A stretch of DNA of 64,000 bases from Bacillus sp. 2205SS5-2 (GTDB lineage: Bacteria > Bacillota > Bacilli > Bacillales > Bacillaceae_K), in contig NZ_JAYKTS010000001.1 in the NCBI RefSeq assembly GCF_037024155.1, forward strand, positions 62,001-126,000. The letters run 5' to 3'. The notes below the pieces were generated by a model. The model did no database searches and was not told the DNA's origin. It worked only from the letters and a program-made list of their open reading frames with translations. Positions 19,999-29,266 of this stretch are shown here, in pieces (the stretch's first letter is position 1; each line of letters opens with the position of its first letter). The translations under genes and the position numbers were made by a program.

Positions 19999-20706
19999 TT
20001 GACTAAAAAAACAATGACTAAAGAAGAATATTTAACCAAAGTGAAGAGTTTAGATACAACGACTGAAAAACCGAAACAACTACAAGATTCAGATTTTCTA
20101 ACCGTTGCCACTGAACGTCGCTCAGTTCGTTCTTATGACCCAACATATAAGATGGAAGAAAGTGAAATTCGTGAGTTATTAGAAACAGCTACTTTAGCTC
20201 CGTCTTCTTCAAATCTTCAACCTTGGCGCTTTTTAGTGATTCAAGACCAAAAAGACAAAGAAACATTGTTACCTATAGCTAATAACCAACAACAAGTTGT
20301 CGAGGCATCAGCTATCATCGCTGTACTTGGCGATCTAAATGCATATAAAAATGCTGAAACTATTTATGGAGCGCTTGTGAAAAAAGGCCGTATGACTGAA
20401 GAAATCAAAGAGATGTACGTGAATAGTGTAATCGAGGGGTATAGTAATTTCCCTAAAGAACGTTTATCTAAAATTGCCATGATTGATGGCGGACTCGTGT
20501 CTATGCAACTGATGCTTGCCGCGAAGGCAAAAGGCTTGGATACCGTCCCAATGGGTGGTTACGAAGTCGACCAATTTATCGAAGCATTTAACGTTCCAGA
20601 AAACTTGGAACCGGTGATGTTGATCGCTTTAGGTAAGGGTGAGAAAGCTGGATTTGAAAAAACTCGCTTACCTTTAGACGATATTCTTCAATGGAACAAG
20701 TACTAG
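19999..20706 (+). CDS. Nitroreductase-family FMN oxidoreductase
   Basis: NAD(P)H-dependent flavoprotein of about 235 residues, probably a cytoplasmic homodimer. The N-terminal ERRSVRSYDP and ATLAPSSSNLQPWRFLVIQD motifs bind FMN phosphate and ring. The C-terminal MLAAKAKGLDTVPMGGY and ALGKGEKA segments complete the fold. The TTG start at 19999 has GGGAGAG upstream. Its promoter carries repeated palindromes, suggesting induction by electrophiles such as quinones or nitro compounds; substrate unknown. Confidence 0.88.
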   Translation: MTKKTMTKEEYLTKVKSLDTTTEKPKQLQDSDFLTVATERRSVRSYDPTYKMEESEIRELLETATLAPSSSNLQPWRFLVIQDQKDKETLLPIANNQQQVVEASAIIAVLGDLNAYKNAETIYGALVKKGRMTEEIKEMYVNSVIEGYSNFPKERLSKIAMIDGGLVSMQLMLAAKAKGLDTVPMGGYEVDQFIEAFNVPENLEPVMLIALGKGEKAGFEKTRLPLDDILQWNKY

Positions 20707-20715
20707 GATAATGTA

Positions 20716-20758
20716 GAAAGATGCGTCATTGCAGTTATGCAGTGGCGCTTCTTTTTTT
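20716..20758 (+). terminator. Terminator of the nitroreductase gene
   Basis: AGATGCGTCATTGCA and TGCAGTGGCGCTTCT form an imperfect hairpin followed by seven T. Confidence 0.7.
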
Positions 20759-20774
20759 AGGGATCGATGTTTTC

Positions 20775-20921
20775 GTTAGGCTCTTTGTATGAAAAAAGGT
20801 ATTTTTAAGCATCTCTAAATTAGTAAGTTTGATCCGAATTTATCAGGGTTATACCAATGAAGAGGTTGAATTTGCTTTTTTTCATGATAGGCGGTGGTGG
20901 CGTAACGTGAGCGCTGCCATC
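20775..20921. repeat. Possible third repeat family, copy 2
   Basis: TTAGGCTCTTTGTATGAAAAAA and GGCGGTGGTGGCG in the same order and at similar distance as at 15910-16057, again ending at the left end of a MITE-like element. Confidence 0.35.
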
Positions 20922-21120
20922 GAGTTTTCCGTATACATTGTGGCTATTTTTGGGAAAACACCCTTTCTTAATGATTGTAGATTTTCATAATAAAAGATAA
21001 TTCTTGATGAATTAGACATAGGGGGTTACTTTCGAATCATTATTAATCCGAAAATATGGAAAAGGAAGGTGTTTCCATTCGTTTTATATCCTAGAGCACC
21101 AAACTATGTGAAAAGAGCCT
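20922..21120. repeat. Chimeric or degenerate MITE-like element
   Basis: The left end (CCGTATACATTGTGGCTATT) matches the right end of the family in reverse. The right end (GTTTTATATCCTAGAGCACC, then GTGAAAAGAGCCT) matches type C. Both ends are therefore the CGTATAC-type end, unlike other copies. Confidence 0.5.
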
Positions 21121-21159
21121 TATGAATTAGAGTAATTTCGCTATTTCAGTCATAGGGGC

Positions 21160-21189
21160 AAAAAAAAAATACGAGTCCTTTAGGCTCGC
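21160..21189 (-). terminator. Terminator of the Hsp20-like gene
   Basis: Read on the minus strand, CGAGCCT and AGGACTCG pair and are followed by a nine-base T-run, five bases beyond the stop. Confidence 0.7.
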
Positions 21190-21193
21190 TTAG

Positions 21194-21598
21194 TTAAGCT
21201 TCATCATCAAATATTCCTTGCATTCGAATACACGTAGATTGAGGTTGATTCATACATCTTTCTTTCTTAATATACACCTCCAGCCAATCACCTTGGTACT
21301 TCGCATTGATGTGATGCTGTTTAAGCGAAAAGGGGAAAGGGATGCTTCGTTTTCTTGCTTCTTGTTCTTTTTCACATTTCAGAGAAATGTTCAAATTAGC
21401 ATCACTTTTACTTATTTCAATCTCTTCAATTTCCATTTCACTCGTGAAAATCTCTACGATATACTCATCGGTTGTATCAAATAAATCTATTCGAAATTGA
21501 TTTTCATCTAAATAGTTCGTAAAAGGATCCAGTAAAACTCCCTTTAGTAATTGCTCCCATTTCTCTAGATTGTCATCACTTGATTTACTCATGTTCAT
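21194..21598 (-). CDS. Hsp20/alpha-crystallin-like protein
   Basis: About 134 residues with a central beta-rich segment (FRIDLFDTTDEYIVEIFTSE, LNISLKCEKEQEARKR, then WLEVYIKK), the pattern of a small heat-shock or spore-coat Hsp20-like domain. It lacks the classical GVL motif, so chaperone activity is uncertain. The start is either ATG 21598 or ATG 21592, both behind GGGGG. The gene stands alone with its own terminator. Proximity to sspP suggests a possible spore role, but nothing in the sequence proves it. Confidence 0.6.
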   Translation of the reverse strand: MNMSKSSDDNLEKWEQLLKGVLLDPFTNYLDENQFRIDLFDTTDEYIVEIFTSEMEIEEIEISKSDANLNISLKCEKEQEARKRSIPFPFSLKQHHINAKYQGDWLEVYIKKERCMNQPQSTCIRMQGIFDDEA

Positions 21599-21951
21599 AA
21601 GACCCCCATTTCTTTTTCTTAGTATATTCTGGAGAAAAAGTAAAGGTGAACTTAGTGATAGGCAAGAGGATAGTCGCATATCTCAAAGTGGGTTGAATTT
21701 TTTTTATTATTTTGGTCTATCACTTCTTTATTATCTTAAAAATAGTATAGTTCAATAAACTGAATCTTATGATAACTACAATAAAGAAACTATACTTTAT
21801 TATCTTGGACTAAATTGAAGACGAGAATATGAATTCCTTGAAATAAAAAAACATACAAATGGAAGTTGATGATAAATTGAGCAGATGAGAGATTTCGTCG
21901 CTAATATTAAATACAGGAAAGATTTATTAACAAGAAGTTGCTTTCGAAGAA

Positions 21952-21988
21952 AAACAACCCAAAAGCAAGATGGCTTTTAGGTTGTTTT
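21952..21988 (-). terminator. Bidirectional terminator downstream of sspP
   Basis: CAACCCAAAAGC and GCTTTTAGGTTG form a stem with T-runs on both strands. It lies about 45 bases beyond the sspP stop. Confidence 0.75.
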
Positions 21989-22030
21989 GAAATAGTCCTT
22001 CTTCATTATTTCATGTAAATTCACTGCACC

Positions 22031-22174
22031 CTACATATCGTGAGAGCTATTATGCTTAGCACGACTATGCTTACTGTTTTTCACTTTATGAGAACCACTT
22101 AGCGGTGCTGGTTGTCCAGGATTAGCTCCTTTAGGTGCATTTTTACGAATATCCTTCGCATCATTTTTGTTCAT
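22031..22174 (-). CDS. sspP: Small acid-soluble spore protein P
   Basis: A 47-residue basic, hydrophilic protein ([16 protein letters not shown] at the start, KHNSSHDM at the end) matching the minor SASP family SspP (CotL), made in the forespore and stored in the spore core. The start is the ATG at 22174, with GGTAGGAGGG 6-8 bases upstream. In B. subtilis sspP sits next to sspO and citB; here sspO is missing and a small unrelated gene lies divergently upstream. Confidence 0.9.
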   Translation of the reverse strand: MNKNDAKDIRKNAPKGANPGQPAPLSGSHKVKNSKHSRAKHNSSHDM

Positions 22175-22281
22175 ATCATCCCTCCTACCAAGTAAAATGC
22201 GCAAATTTTTCAAAAACATACAGAATAAAAAGAAAATAATTGGGCATGATAAATTTACGAATGCGAAAAGGAGTGACAACT

Positions 22282-22542
22282 ATGCCCTATCATAAGGATA
22301 AACAACAAGCATTCCAAGCAGCACAACAAGGGTTTGTAGAAGCCCAAAATGCAGTAAATGAATTAGTACTTGACGGATCAAGCTATGGACAGCAGCTATC
22401 TCATTTGAAAACTGAAGTAAATGAAGCCTATCAACAAATTGAAAATGCTCTTGAGGTCGCCTCCGAGCACCAGCGTGGCCAATTAGAACAGTTCAAAGCT
22501 GATCTTGGTTCCATTTTAACCGACGTCAATAACTATCAATAA
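22282..22542 (+). CDS. Small hydrophilic protein of unknown function
   Basis: 86 residues starting at ATG 22282 with AAAAGGAG upstream. The product is almost entirely helical and glutamine-rich (QQAFQAAQQGFVEAQNAVNE, later QIENALEVASEHQRGQ), with no cysteine and no membrane segment. It resembles in character the small DUF proteins of Bacillus sporulation, but I cannot assign a family. Divergent from sspP with about 107 bp between starts and followed by its own terminator. Confidence 0.7.
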   Translation: MPYHKDKQQAFQAAQQGFVEAQNAVNELVLDGSSYGQQLSHLKTEVNEAYQQIENALEVASEHQRGQLEQFKADLGSILTDVNNYQ

Positions 22543-22557
22543 TTGCTTGGAATGTTT

Positions 22558-22587
22558 AAACCCGCCAGTTGTGTGGGTTTTTTTATG
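22558..22587 (+). terminator. Terminator of the small unknown gene
   Basis: AAACCC and GGGTTT stem around CAGTTGTG with a T-run, about 15 bases after the stop. Confidence 0.65.
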
Positions 22588-22654
22588 TTTAAAAAACGCA
22601 TTCAATCAAGGATTTCATTCACTTTGTTCTGCTGATGCCACATTAAATATATAA

Positions 22655-22817
22655 GGGCTGTTTTCGCAAAGATTGTTGCTTTTCGAACCAGTCTATAAAC
22701 TGTGATACAGCTTTCTTTCGGGCATCATTTCGTATATATTTGATGGAAATCAACGTGAAATCGGAGATTTCCATCAAATATAAGGTGAAATAGCCACAAT
22801 GTATACGAAAAGAGCCT
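22655..22817 (+). repeat. MITE-like element, type B
   Basis: GGGCTGTTTTCGCAAAG to ACGAAAAGAGCCT with type B interior (CGGGCATCATTTCG, then GAAATAGCCACAATGTATAC). Flanks ATATAA/ACAAAA are only partly alike. Confidence 0.8.
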
Positions 22818-23027
22818 ACAAAAAAGAAGTTGCATTGACAAATCTAGGGTAGAGAGAAGTGGGAAAGAGTCGTTTACTGGAAATGTTTTTATGCATTAGG
22901 TAGAACAGCTCGACAGACACATGTTTTTTTGAAATAATGTAATAGCAGTTATAATCTATTTTAATATTCGATACAACTTGGAAGTGACAAGGGTTTAAAG
23001 AAAATTTGGACAATAATATTATTTTAC

Positions 23028-23042
23028 ATAAGTAATACTTAT
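23028..23042. promoter_or_regulatory. Candidate CcpC dyad upstream of citB
   Basis: ATAAGTAATACTTAT is a perfect palindrome (7-bp arms, 1-bp centre) and fits ATAA-N7-TTAT, the dyad bound by CcpC at B. subtilis citB. It lies about 140 bases before the start codon. The ccpC gene itself is not in this window. Confidence 0.65.
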
Positions 23043-23180
23043 CAAAAACCATAACTTTCTTGTTATTTACTTATGTAATCGCTTGTATTAAGATGGTATT
23101 GTGAGAAAAGTGAGAGTAGTAGAAAATTCGAGCTTTTTGGCGATTATTAATTGCACATTCTCAAAAGAGGGGGAATCGCG

Positions 23181-25892
23181 ATGGCAAAGAACGATTTTTT
23201 TAATTCACGTTCTTCATTCGATTTGAACGGAAAGCGTTATCATTATTATCGATTAAATGCATTAAAAGATGCGGGTGTAGCAGATGTTAGTCGTTTACCT
23301 TATTCGGTAAAGGTACTTCTTGAATCTGTTTTACGTCAATATGATGGAAAAGTCATTACAAAAGAACATGTAGAAAATTTAGCAAACTGGGGGTCAACTT
23401 CTGTAAAGGATGCGGAAGTGCCATTCAAACCATCTCGTGTTATTCTCCAAGATTTCACTGGAGTACCTGCAGTAGTCGATCTTGCTTCATTACGTAAAGC
23501 AATGGCTGATATGGGTGGAGATCCAGACAAAATAAATCCTGAAATTCCAGTTGATCTTGTTATAGATCATTCCGTACAAGTTGATAAATACGGAACATCT
23601 GATGCCTTAGCAGCTAATATGGATTTGGAATTTGAACGTAATGCCGAGCGTTATCAATTTTTAAGCTGGGCCCAAAAAGCATTTGAAAACTATCGTGCTG
23701 TCCCACCTGCAACTGGAATCGTTCACCAAGTGAACCTTGAGTATTTAGCAAGTGTTGTTCATGCGATTGAAACGCCAGATGGTGACATAGAAACCTATCC
23801 TGATACATTAGTTGGTACGGATTCTCATACTACCATGATCAATGGTATCGGTGTTCTAGGTTGGGGTGTTGGTGGAATTGAAGCAGAAGCTGGAATGCTC
23901 GGACAACCTTCCTATTTCCCAATCCCTGAAGTAATCGGGGTTAAACTAACTGGTGAACTTCCAAACGGAGCAACAGCAACGGATCTTGCATTAAAAGTAA
24001 CTCAAGTATTACGTCAAAAAGGTGTTGTCGGAAAATTTGTTGAGTTCTTCGGTGAAGGTGTAGCTTCACTTCCATTAGCTGATCGTGCAACGATTGCCAA
24101 TATGGCTCCTGAATACGGCGCAACATGTGGATTCTTCCCGGTAGACGCTGAGTCATTGGACTATTTACGTTTAACGGGTCGTGAAGAAGATCATATTAAA
24201 GTTGTTGAAACGTATTTAAAAGAAAATGATATGTTCTTCACACCTGAAAATGTCGATCCAGTCTACACAGATGTTGTTGAAATTGACTTATCGATTATTG
24301 AACCAAATCTTTCTGGACCAAAACGTCCACAAGATTTAATTCCCTTATCCGATATGAAAAAATCATTCCATGAAGCGCTTCATGCACCAGCAGGTAATCA
24401 AGGCTTTGGTGTCAATGAAAAAGATCGTGTGAAGGAAGCAGTAGTCAAGTTCTCAAATGGTGAAGAAGTAACCATGAAAACAGGCGCAATTGCAATCGCA
24501 GCCATTACGAGCTGTACAAACACTTCGAATCCTTATGTTATGTTAGGTGCAGGTTTAGTCGCAAAAAAAGCCGTTGAACTTGGTATGGAAGTGCCTAAAT
24601 ATGTAAAAACCTCACTAGCACCAGGATCCAAAGTTGTAACAAGCTACCTAGAAGATTCGGGATTACTTCCTTATCTTAATGGGTTAGGATTCAATATTGT
24701 TGGTTATGGTTGTACAACGTGTATCGGAAACTCAGGTCCTTTATCTGAAGAGATTGACAAAGCCATTTTTGATAATGATCTTTTAGTCACTTCAGTATTA
24801 TCGGGTAACCGAAATTTTGAAGGCCGTATTCATCCATTAGTCCGAGGAAACTATTTAGCATCTCCACCTCTAGTAGTGGCGTACGCTTTAGCAGGTACTG
24901 TGGATATCGATCTTCAAAATGACCCTATTGGGAAAGATAAAGACGGAAAAGATGTCTTCTTCAATGATATCTGGCCAACTACGGAAGAAGTTAGGGATGC
25001 AGTTAAACAAAGCGTGACTCCAGAGATCTTCCGAAAAGAATATGAAAATGTCTTCACTGATAATGCCCGTTGGAATGAAATACAAACCTCAAATGAGCCT
25101 TTGTATTCTTTTGACGACAATTCAACCTATATTCAAAATCCTCCATTCTTTGAAGGATTAGCAAAAACTCCAGAAGATATTACACCACTTAGTGGATTAC
25201 GTATCGTCGGTAAATTTGGAGATTCAATTACAACAGACCACATTTCTCCTGCAGGGGCAATTGGTAAAGACACACCAGCTGGAAAGTACCTGCGTTCTAA
25301 AGGTGTAGAACCTCGTGATTTCAACTCATATGGTTCTCGTCGAGGAAACCATGAAGTCATGATGCGTGGAACTTTTGCGAATGTTCGTATTCGTAACCAG
25401 GTTGCACCAAACACGGAAGGTGGTTTCACGACCTATTGGCCTGAAGATGAATTAACTTCAATCTATGAAGGTTGTATGAGCTATAAAGAAGATGGAACTG
25501 GTTTAGCGGTCCTCGCTGGAAAAGACTATGGAATGGGCTCTTCACGTGACTGGGCTGCTAAAGGAACGAATCTGTTAGGAATCAAAACCGTTATTGCTGA
25601 AAGCTATGAGCGTATTCATCGTTCTAATCTTGTGATGATGGGTGTTTTACCGCTCCAATTCAAACAAGGCGAAAGCGCCGTTACTTTAGGATTATCAGGC
25701 AGAGAAAGTATAGCTGTCGACCTACAAGAAGGCGTAAAACCTCGTGATATCGTAAAAGTAACAGCGACAGACGAAAGTGGAAAAGTGACTGAATTTGATG
25801 CACTCGTACGCTTCGACTCTGACATTGAAGTAGATTACTACCGACATGGTGGGATCTTGCAAATGGTCCTACGTAAAAAATTACACGGTTAA
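23181..25892 (+). CDS. citB: Aconitate hydratase (aconitase A)
   Basis: TCA-cycle enzyme isomerising citrate to isocitrate through a 4Fe-4S cluster; in Bacillus its apo form also binds iron-responsive RNA. The 903-residue length is typical of AcnA/IRP1-type proteins. The three cluster cysteines lie in [10 protein letters not shown] and [11 protein letters not shown]. Substrate motifs [32 protein letters not shown] and [12 protein letters not shown] are intact. The start is ATG 23181, behind AGAGGGGGA; the upstream ATG at 23151 lacks a site. A candidate CcpC palindrome lies upstream, and a very strong terminator follows. Confidence 0.97.
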   Translation: MAKNDFFNSRSSFDLNGKRYHYYRLNALKDAGVADVSRLPYSVKVLLESVLRQYDGKVITKEHVENLANWGSTSVKDAEVPFKPSRVILQDFTGVPAVVDLASLRKAMADMGGDPDKINPEIPVDLVIDHSVQVDKYGTSDALAANMDLEFERNAERYQFLSWAQKAFENYRAVPPATGIVHQVNLEYLASVVHAIETPDGDIETYPDTLVGTDSHTTMINGIGVLGWGVGGIEAEAGMLGQPSYFPIPEVIGVKLTGELPNGATATDLALKVTQVLRQKGVVGKFVEFFGEGVASLPLADRATIANMAPEYGATCGFFPVDAESLDYLRLTGREEDHIKVVETYLKENDMFFTPENVDPVYTDVVEIDLSIIEPNLSGPKRPQDLIPLSDMKKSFHEALHAPAGNQGFGVNEKDRVKEAVVKFSNGEEVTMKTGAIAIAAITSCTNTSNPYVMLGAGLVAKKAVELGMEVPKYVKTSLAPGSKVVTSYLEDSGLLPYLNGLGFNIVGYGCTTCIGNSGPLSEEIDKAIFDNDLLVTSVLSGNRNFEGRIHPLVRGNYLASPPLVVAYALAGTVDIDLQNDPIGKDKDGKDVFFNDIWPTTEEVRDAVKQSVTPEIFRKEYENVFTDNARWNEIQTSNEPLYSFDDNSTYIQNPPFFEGLAKTPEDITPLSGLRIVGKFGDSITTDHISPAGAIGKDTPAGKYLRSKGVEPRDFNSYGSRRGNHEVMMRGTFANVRIRNQVAPNTEGGFTTYWPEDELTSIYEGCMSYKEDGTGLAVLAGKDYGMGSSRDWAAKGTNLLGIKTVIAESYERIHRSNLVMMGVLPLQFKQGESAVTLGLSGRESIAVDLQEGVKPRDIVKVTATDESGKVTEFDALVRFDSDIEVDYYRHGGILQMVLRKKLHG

Positions 25893-25973
25893 TAACCAAC
25901 TAGGATTTATTAAGTACCTAGTTATCATTCTTAAGCAACGATAATCGGTAATTCTTAAAATTAAGTTCATAAG

Positions 25974-26020
25974 AAAGGAAAAACGCAAAGAGTAGCTACT
26001 CTTTGCGTTTTTCCTTTTTT
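25974..26020 (+). terminator. Terminator of citB, 44-bp perfect palindrome
   Basis: Two 22-bp arms meeting without a spacer (centre AGTAGCTACT, arms built on AAACGCAAAG/CTTTGCGTTT), followed by more T. It can act in both directions. Confidence 0.9.
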
Positions 26021-26433
26021 ATAAGGGCTCTCTCGTAAGCATTCTTCCTATTATGTATTATCATTCGTCACAATTCTTCATTCTGGGAATAATACCGATC
26101 GAAAAAATAAAAAGATAGCTGCCCTTATCTGAACGAGGAAATTTTTTTGCTGCAACAACCTCCACATATGATCCTTAATCTGGTGGAAATATGGTAGTAA
26201 AATTTCACCAGATTTTGGTTTCAAGCTCAACTGTTCAAAGGCTTGAGGCCATAAACCAATGGTGCCAGAAATGTTTATTAGGGATGGGCGGAATATTATA
26301 CTTAATTTTACATAAACACAATACTTTCTACCTGATTATGAAGAATTATGACATTTTTCTACCTAAAAGGGAAGAAAACGACGGTTTGTATACGAAGTAT
26401 ATGAGACAAGGAGGACCAAAACATTTATTGCAA
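26021..26433. other. Intergenic stretch without a supported gene
   Basis: AGGGCTCTCTCGTAAGCATT at 26026 resembles a decayed element end. An open frame from 26191 has no ribosome binding site and runs into the next repeat, so I do not call it. Confidence 0.5.
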
Positions 26434-26786
26434 AGGCTCTTTTCGTATAGTTTGTTGCTATTTGCACAAAGAAAAAACAGGCAGTAAAATTTTTTCGACT
26501 GATTTCTTACTTTTTATCTAAGGCTCTTTTCGTATACATTGTGGCTATTTCATCATATTTTTGATTAAATTTTCCATTTTACGGTTGATTTCCTTCACAA
26601 ATAGACGAAATGATGCCCGAAACAAAGCTATATCATAGATGATCAACTGATTCGAAAAGCCACAAACTTTGCGAAAACAGCCTTATCTAAAAATGGAGAA
26701 GTCTTCATGAGGAAAAGAGCACGAAGTCATGCAAATCAGGAGATATGTACCTATTCGAAAAGCCACAGTCTTTGCGAAAACAGCGA
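26434..26786 (-). repeat. MITE-like element, type A, reverse, interrupted by a type B copy
   Basis: It starts AGGCTCTTTTCGTATAGTTT with type A interior in reverse (GAAAAAACAGGCAG) and is split at 26521. It then resumes (GAGCACGAAGTCATGCAAAT) and ends TTTGCGAAAACAGC. It supplies part of the leader of the glucanase gene. Confidence 0.75.
26521..26683 (-). repeat. MITE-like element, type B, nested, TSD TATCTA
   Basis: AGGCTCTTTTCGTATAC to GCGAAAACAGCCT, flanked by exact TATCTA repeats (26515-26520, 26684-26689) that belong to the outer type A element. A second clean example of nesting. Confidence 0.88.
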
Positions 26787-26821
26787 GAGAAAAGAAACTT
26801 ACATCTTCAGGAGGAATAATT

Positions 26822-28762
26822 ATGGAAAAAAAGTTATGTATGATGTTGATATTGGTGTTATTGGGTTTATCCCCGTTATTTAATAATAATAATATTGCAG
26901 CTGCGGAATACTGGCATGAAGTAAAAGAACTATCAGGAAACATGTTTCAAGTTGAATTCAACTCTAACGTACAAACAGATTGGGTTGATATTCATTTCAG
27001 GGTAGCTAACGGTGCACAACAAAATATTCGGATGGATCGAAGTCAGGAAGCATTTATTCAAAAACTAGAGGGCTTAAAACAAGGAGAAGCAATTACCTAT
27101 TCATTTACTTACAACAATGGAGCGGTAGCGTATGATACTCCTTGGTTCACGAATTCACTTGATCATAGCTCCTCTGAGCCTCTACCTGCAACCATCAATC
27201 CAATTGCAGACGATGCATATAGGCAAATCGAAGCAGAAAATTTTGATTCAATGAAAGGTATTGACACAGAACCTACGATTGATACAAATGGAGGGAGAAA
27301 TGTAGGTTGGATAGAAAACGAAGATTATATTGCTTTTCATAATCTTGATTTTGCCGAGGGTGGCGTTAAAGAGATTCAAGCTAGAGTAGCATCCAATACC
27401 GCTGGTGGAGAAATTGAGGTCCGATTAGACAGTGTAACAGGACCCATCCTTGCTACCGTCGCCGTTAGTCATACAGGTGGTTGGCAATCGTGGAACTCCA
27501 TTACAACGGAGATTGCTAATATTGCAGGAATTCATGACGTCTATCTTAGTTTCAAAGGGTCAGGTGAAGGCCTAATGAATCTTAATTGGATAAAATTCAC
27601 AAAAAATACTTCTCCCTCTATAGAAACTAATCCTGATCAAGTCCCAACATATCCAACGGGGAAAGGTGTAATGACATTTCAACTTCAAAATGGAACAGGA
27701 GGAGAATATTCAGACGAAGATATCTATTGGGCGATTCTTGGTTATAACAAAGAGTCCTCTGAACTTAGTTATGTGAATCAAGATGGTGAATTGATTCAAA
27801 GCTCAATTAGTGATAATGATGCACCAGGTCATTTAACGAAAAACGGAGAAAACTATCCGGATTATTTTCATAAAATTAGTGAAAAGGATTGGACGTCTTT
27901 GCCTGAAATCGACTCTGGAAGATTGTTTATTAGTCTAGGTACCCCAATGTACATTAAATTAAATGAAGCAGCAAATGGAAAAGTTGGTTTTGCAGGACCA
28001 AATTTAAAAAATCCAACTGATCCAAATCATGATATATATTTTGAGTGGATTGAATTTACGATTGATCAATGGGGCTATCATGGTAATACGACCAGGGTAG
28101 ATCAATTTAGCTTCCCTCTAACTACAAGACTGATTGGGGAAGATGGTTATGATGAAATCGTAGGGGAATTAGCTTCTCGGGAAACACTATTTCAAGCTTT
28201 TGAAGCAGAGGTACCTGCACCTTTTAAGACTCTTATCCAGGCACCGTATAGAATCGTCGCACCGGGAAAAGGGGAATTTGGAGAAGGAAAATTATATCAA
28301 TCCTATTTTGATGAGCAGGTTAATAATGTGTGGAAATATTACCAATCAAATGAATTAATATTTACTACAGAAGCAGGGGCCTTCAGTGGTCATGTGGAAG
28401 GAGATGATTTTATTTTTTCTAAAAATGGAGGTCCTTATAATATATACATCAAAGGAAAACCATCGACTCTTGAAGTGTTCGAATGCTCAGGGAATATGGA
28501 CACAGGAAGTTCAGTAGAAAAAGTTGTAGAAGCTCAAGTATGTGCTGCAATTAATAGAGGGGTTATGTATGAACCGGAGCAATGGGGAAATTCAGAATTT
28601 TTCTATTTGAATAATACCCCAGCGAACTATTACGCCGATTTTTGGCATAACTATGGCATTAATGGGCGTGCCTACGGATTTGCTTATGATGATGTAAGAA
28701 ACTTTAGTACCTTGCTCGAACATTCAAATCCTAAGGCGCTAATATTGAATATTGGCTGGTAA
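26822..28762 (+). CDS. Secreted GH64 beta-1,3-glucanase with CBM56 and CBM6 modules
   Basis: 646 residues with a signal peptide (MEKKLCMMLILVLLGLSPLF, cleavage near AAA-EYW at about 27). Residues about 28-115 resemble the CBM56 glucan-binding module (WVDIHFRVANGAQQNIRM, later YSFTYNNG). Residues about 130-265 form CBM6 (QIEAENFD, GWIENEDYIAF, LNWIKFT). The rest is a GH64 catalytic domain; FEWIEFTID carries the acidic residues expected in the active site, and the C-terminus is AYDDVRNFSTLLEHSNPKAL. It should release laminari-oligosaccharides from fungal or algal glucan outside the cell. ATG 26822 has AGGAGG upstream. It is an accessory insertion between citB and the sspN/tlp genes. Confidence 0.88.
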   Translation: MEKKLCMMLILVLLGLSPLFNNNNIAAAEYWHEVKELSGNMFQVEFNSNVQTDWVDIHFRVANGAQQNIRMDRSQEAFIQKLEGLKQGEAITYSFTYNNGAVAYDTPWFTNSLDHSSSEPLPATINPIADDAYRQIEAENFDSMKGIDTEPTIDTNGGRNVGWIENEDYIAFHNLDFAEGGVKEIQARVASNTAGGEIEVRLDSVTGPILATVAVSHTGGWQSWNSITTEIANIAGIHDVYLSFKGSGEGLMNLNWIKFTKNTSPSIETNPDQVPTYPTGKGVMTFQLQNGTGGEYSDEDIYWAILGYNKESSELSYVNQDGELIQSSISDNDAPGHLTKNGENYPDYFHKISEKDWTSLPEIDSGRLFISLGTPMYIKLNEAANGKVGFAGPNLKNPTDPNHDIYFEWIEFTIDQWGYHGNTTRVDQFSFPLTTRLIGEDGYDEIVGELASRETLFQAFEAEVPAPFKTLIQAPYRIVAPGKGEFGEGKLYQSYFDEQVNNVWKYYQSNELIFTTEAGAFSGHVEGDDFIFSKNGGPYNIYIKGKPSTLEVFECSGNMDTGSSVEKVVEAQVCAAINRGVMYEPEQWGNSEFFYLNNTPANYYADFWHNYGINGRAYGFAYDDVRNFSTLLEHSNPKALILNIGW

Positions 28763-28826
28763 AGAATTCTTAAACTCAAATAAATGAGAATATTATTATA
28801 ATTTTTCTAATTGTTGTCCATAATAT

Positions 28827-28841
28827 TGATAATAATTAGAA
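28827..28841. promoter_or_regulatory. Fur box upstream of the fbpB-like gene
   Basis: TGATAATAATTAGAA matches 12 of 14 fixed positions of TGATAATNATTATCA. It ends 13 bases before the start codon, so a repressor here would block transcription or early elongation. Confidence 0.6.
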
Positions 28842-28854
28842 AAGAGGGATAACA

Positions 28855-28998
28855 TTGAGAAAACCTAGAAAACGATCATTTTCGGATCTTGTTCAAGAAA
28901 ATAAACGAGCTTTAATGAAGGACGACGTAGCAATGAATGCAATTGAAGAACGAATTGATGCACGGTATGAAATCAAACGAGTAAAAAAGGCAGAATAA
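28855..28998 (+). CDS. fbpB: Fur-regulated basic protein B-like
   Basis: 47 residues from a TTG start with AGAGGGAT upstream. It is highly basic and helical: [20 protein letters not shown] at the start and an [16 protein letters not shown] tail, the pattern of the FbpB family. In B. subtilis FbpB is proposed to help the small RNA FsrA repress iron-rich enzymes, among them aconitase and succinate dehydrogenase, under iron starvation. A Fur box directly upstream supports the call, and location 3 kb from citB is notable. Family assignment rests on a short sequence. Confidence 0.7.
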   Translation: MRKPRKRSFSDLVQENKRALMKDDVAMNAIEERIDARYEIKRVKKAE

Positions 28999-29053
28999 GT
29001 CATTCATATTCCCTTCCAATTTGGTAAAACTGATACATAGAGGGGGGATTTTA

Positions 29054-29197
29054 ATGAGTAATCCAAAAAAAAATGGCAAAGACTTTGTTCCAAATCATAT
29101 CGGAACTCAATCTAGAGCAGCTGGGGGCAACAAAGGAAAGCAGATGCAAGATAAGTCTGGTTTACATGCTCAAGTAATGCAAACAAAAGGAGAATGA
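29054..29197 (+). CDS. sspN: Small acid-soluble spore protein N
   Basis: 47 residues: [20 protein letters not shown], then [15 protein letters not shown]. This is the signature of the minor SASP SspN, made in the forespore under sigma-G. It has an AGGGGGGAT ribosome binding site and precedes tlp, as in B. subtilis where sspN and tlp form an operon. Confidence 0.93.
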   Translation: MSNPKKNGKDFVPNHIGTQSRAAGGNKGKQMQDKSGLHAQVMQTKGE

Positions 29198-29266
29198 TAA
29201 GTTAACATAACATTATTATGTTAACTTAATTTGTTTGATTATCAATAACCTAGGAGGAGATTGAAT

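Noticed and set aside
23336..25899. Several antisense open frames inside citB
   Set aside because: They are complementary shadows of a highly conserved coding region and have no ribosome binding sites.
26191..26487. 98-codon open frame between citB and the glucanase
   Set aside because: No ribosome binding site at its start, and its last third is repeat-element sequence.
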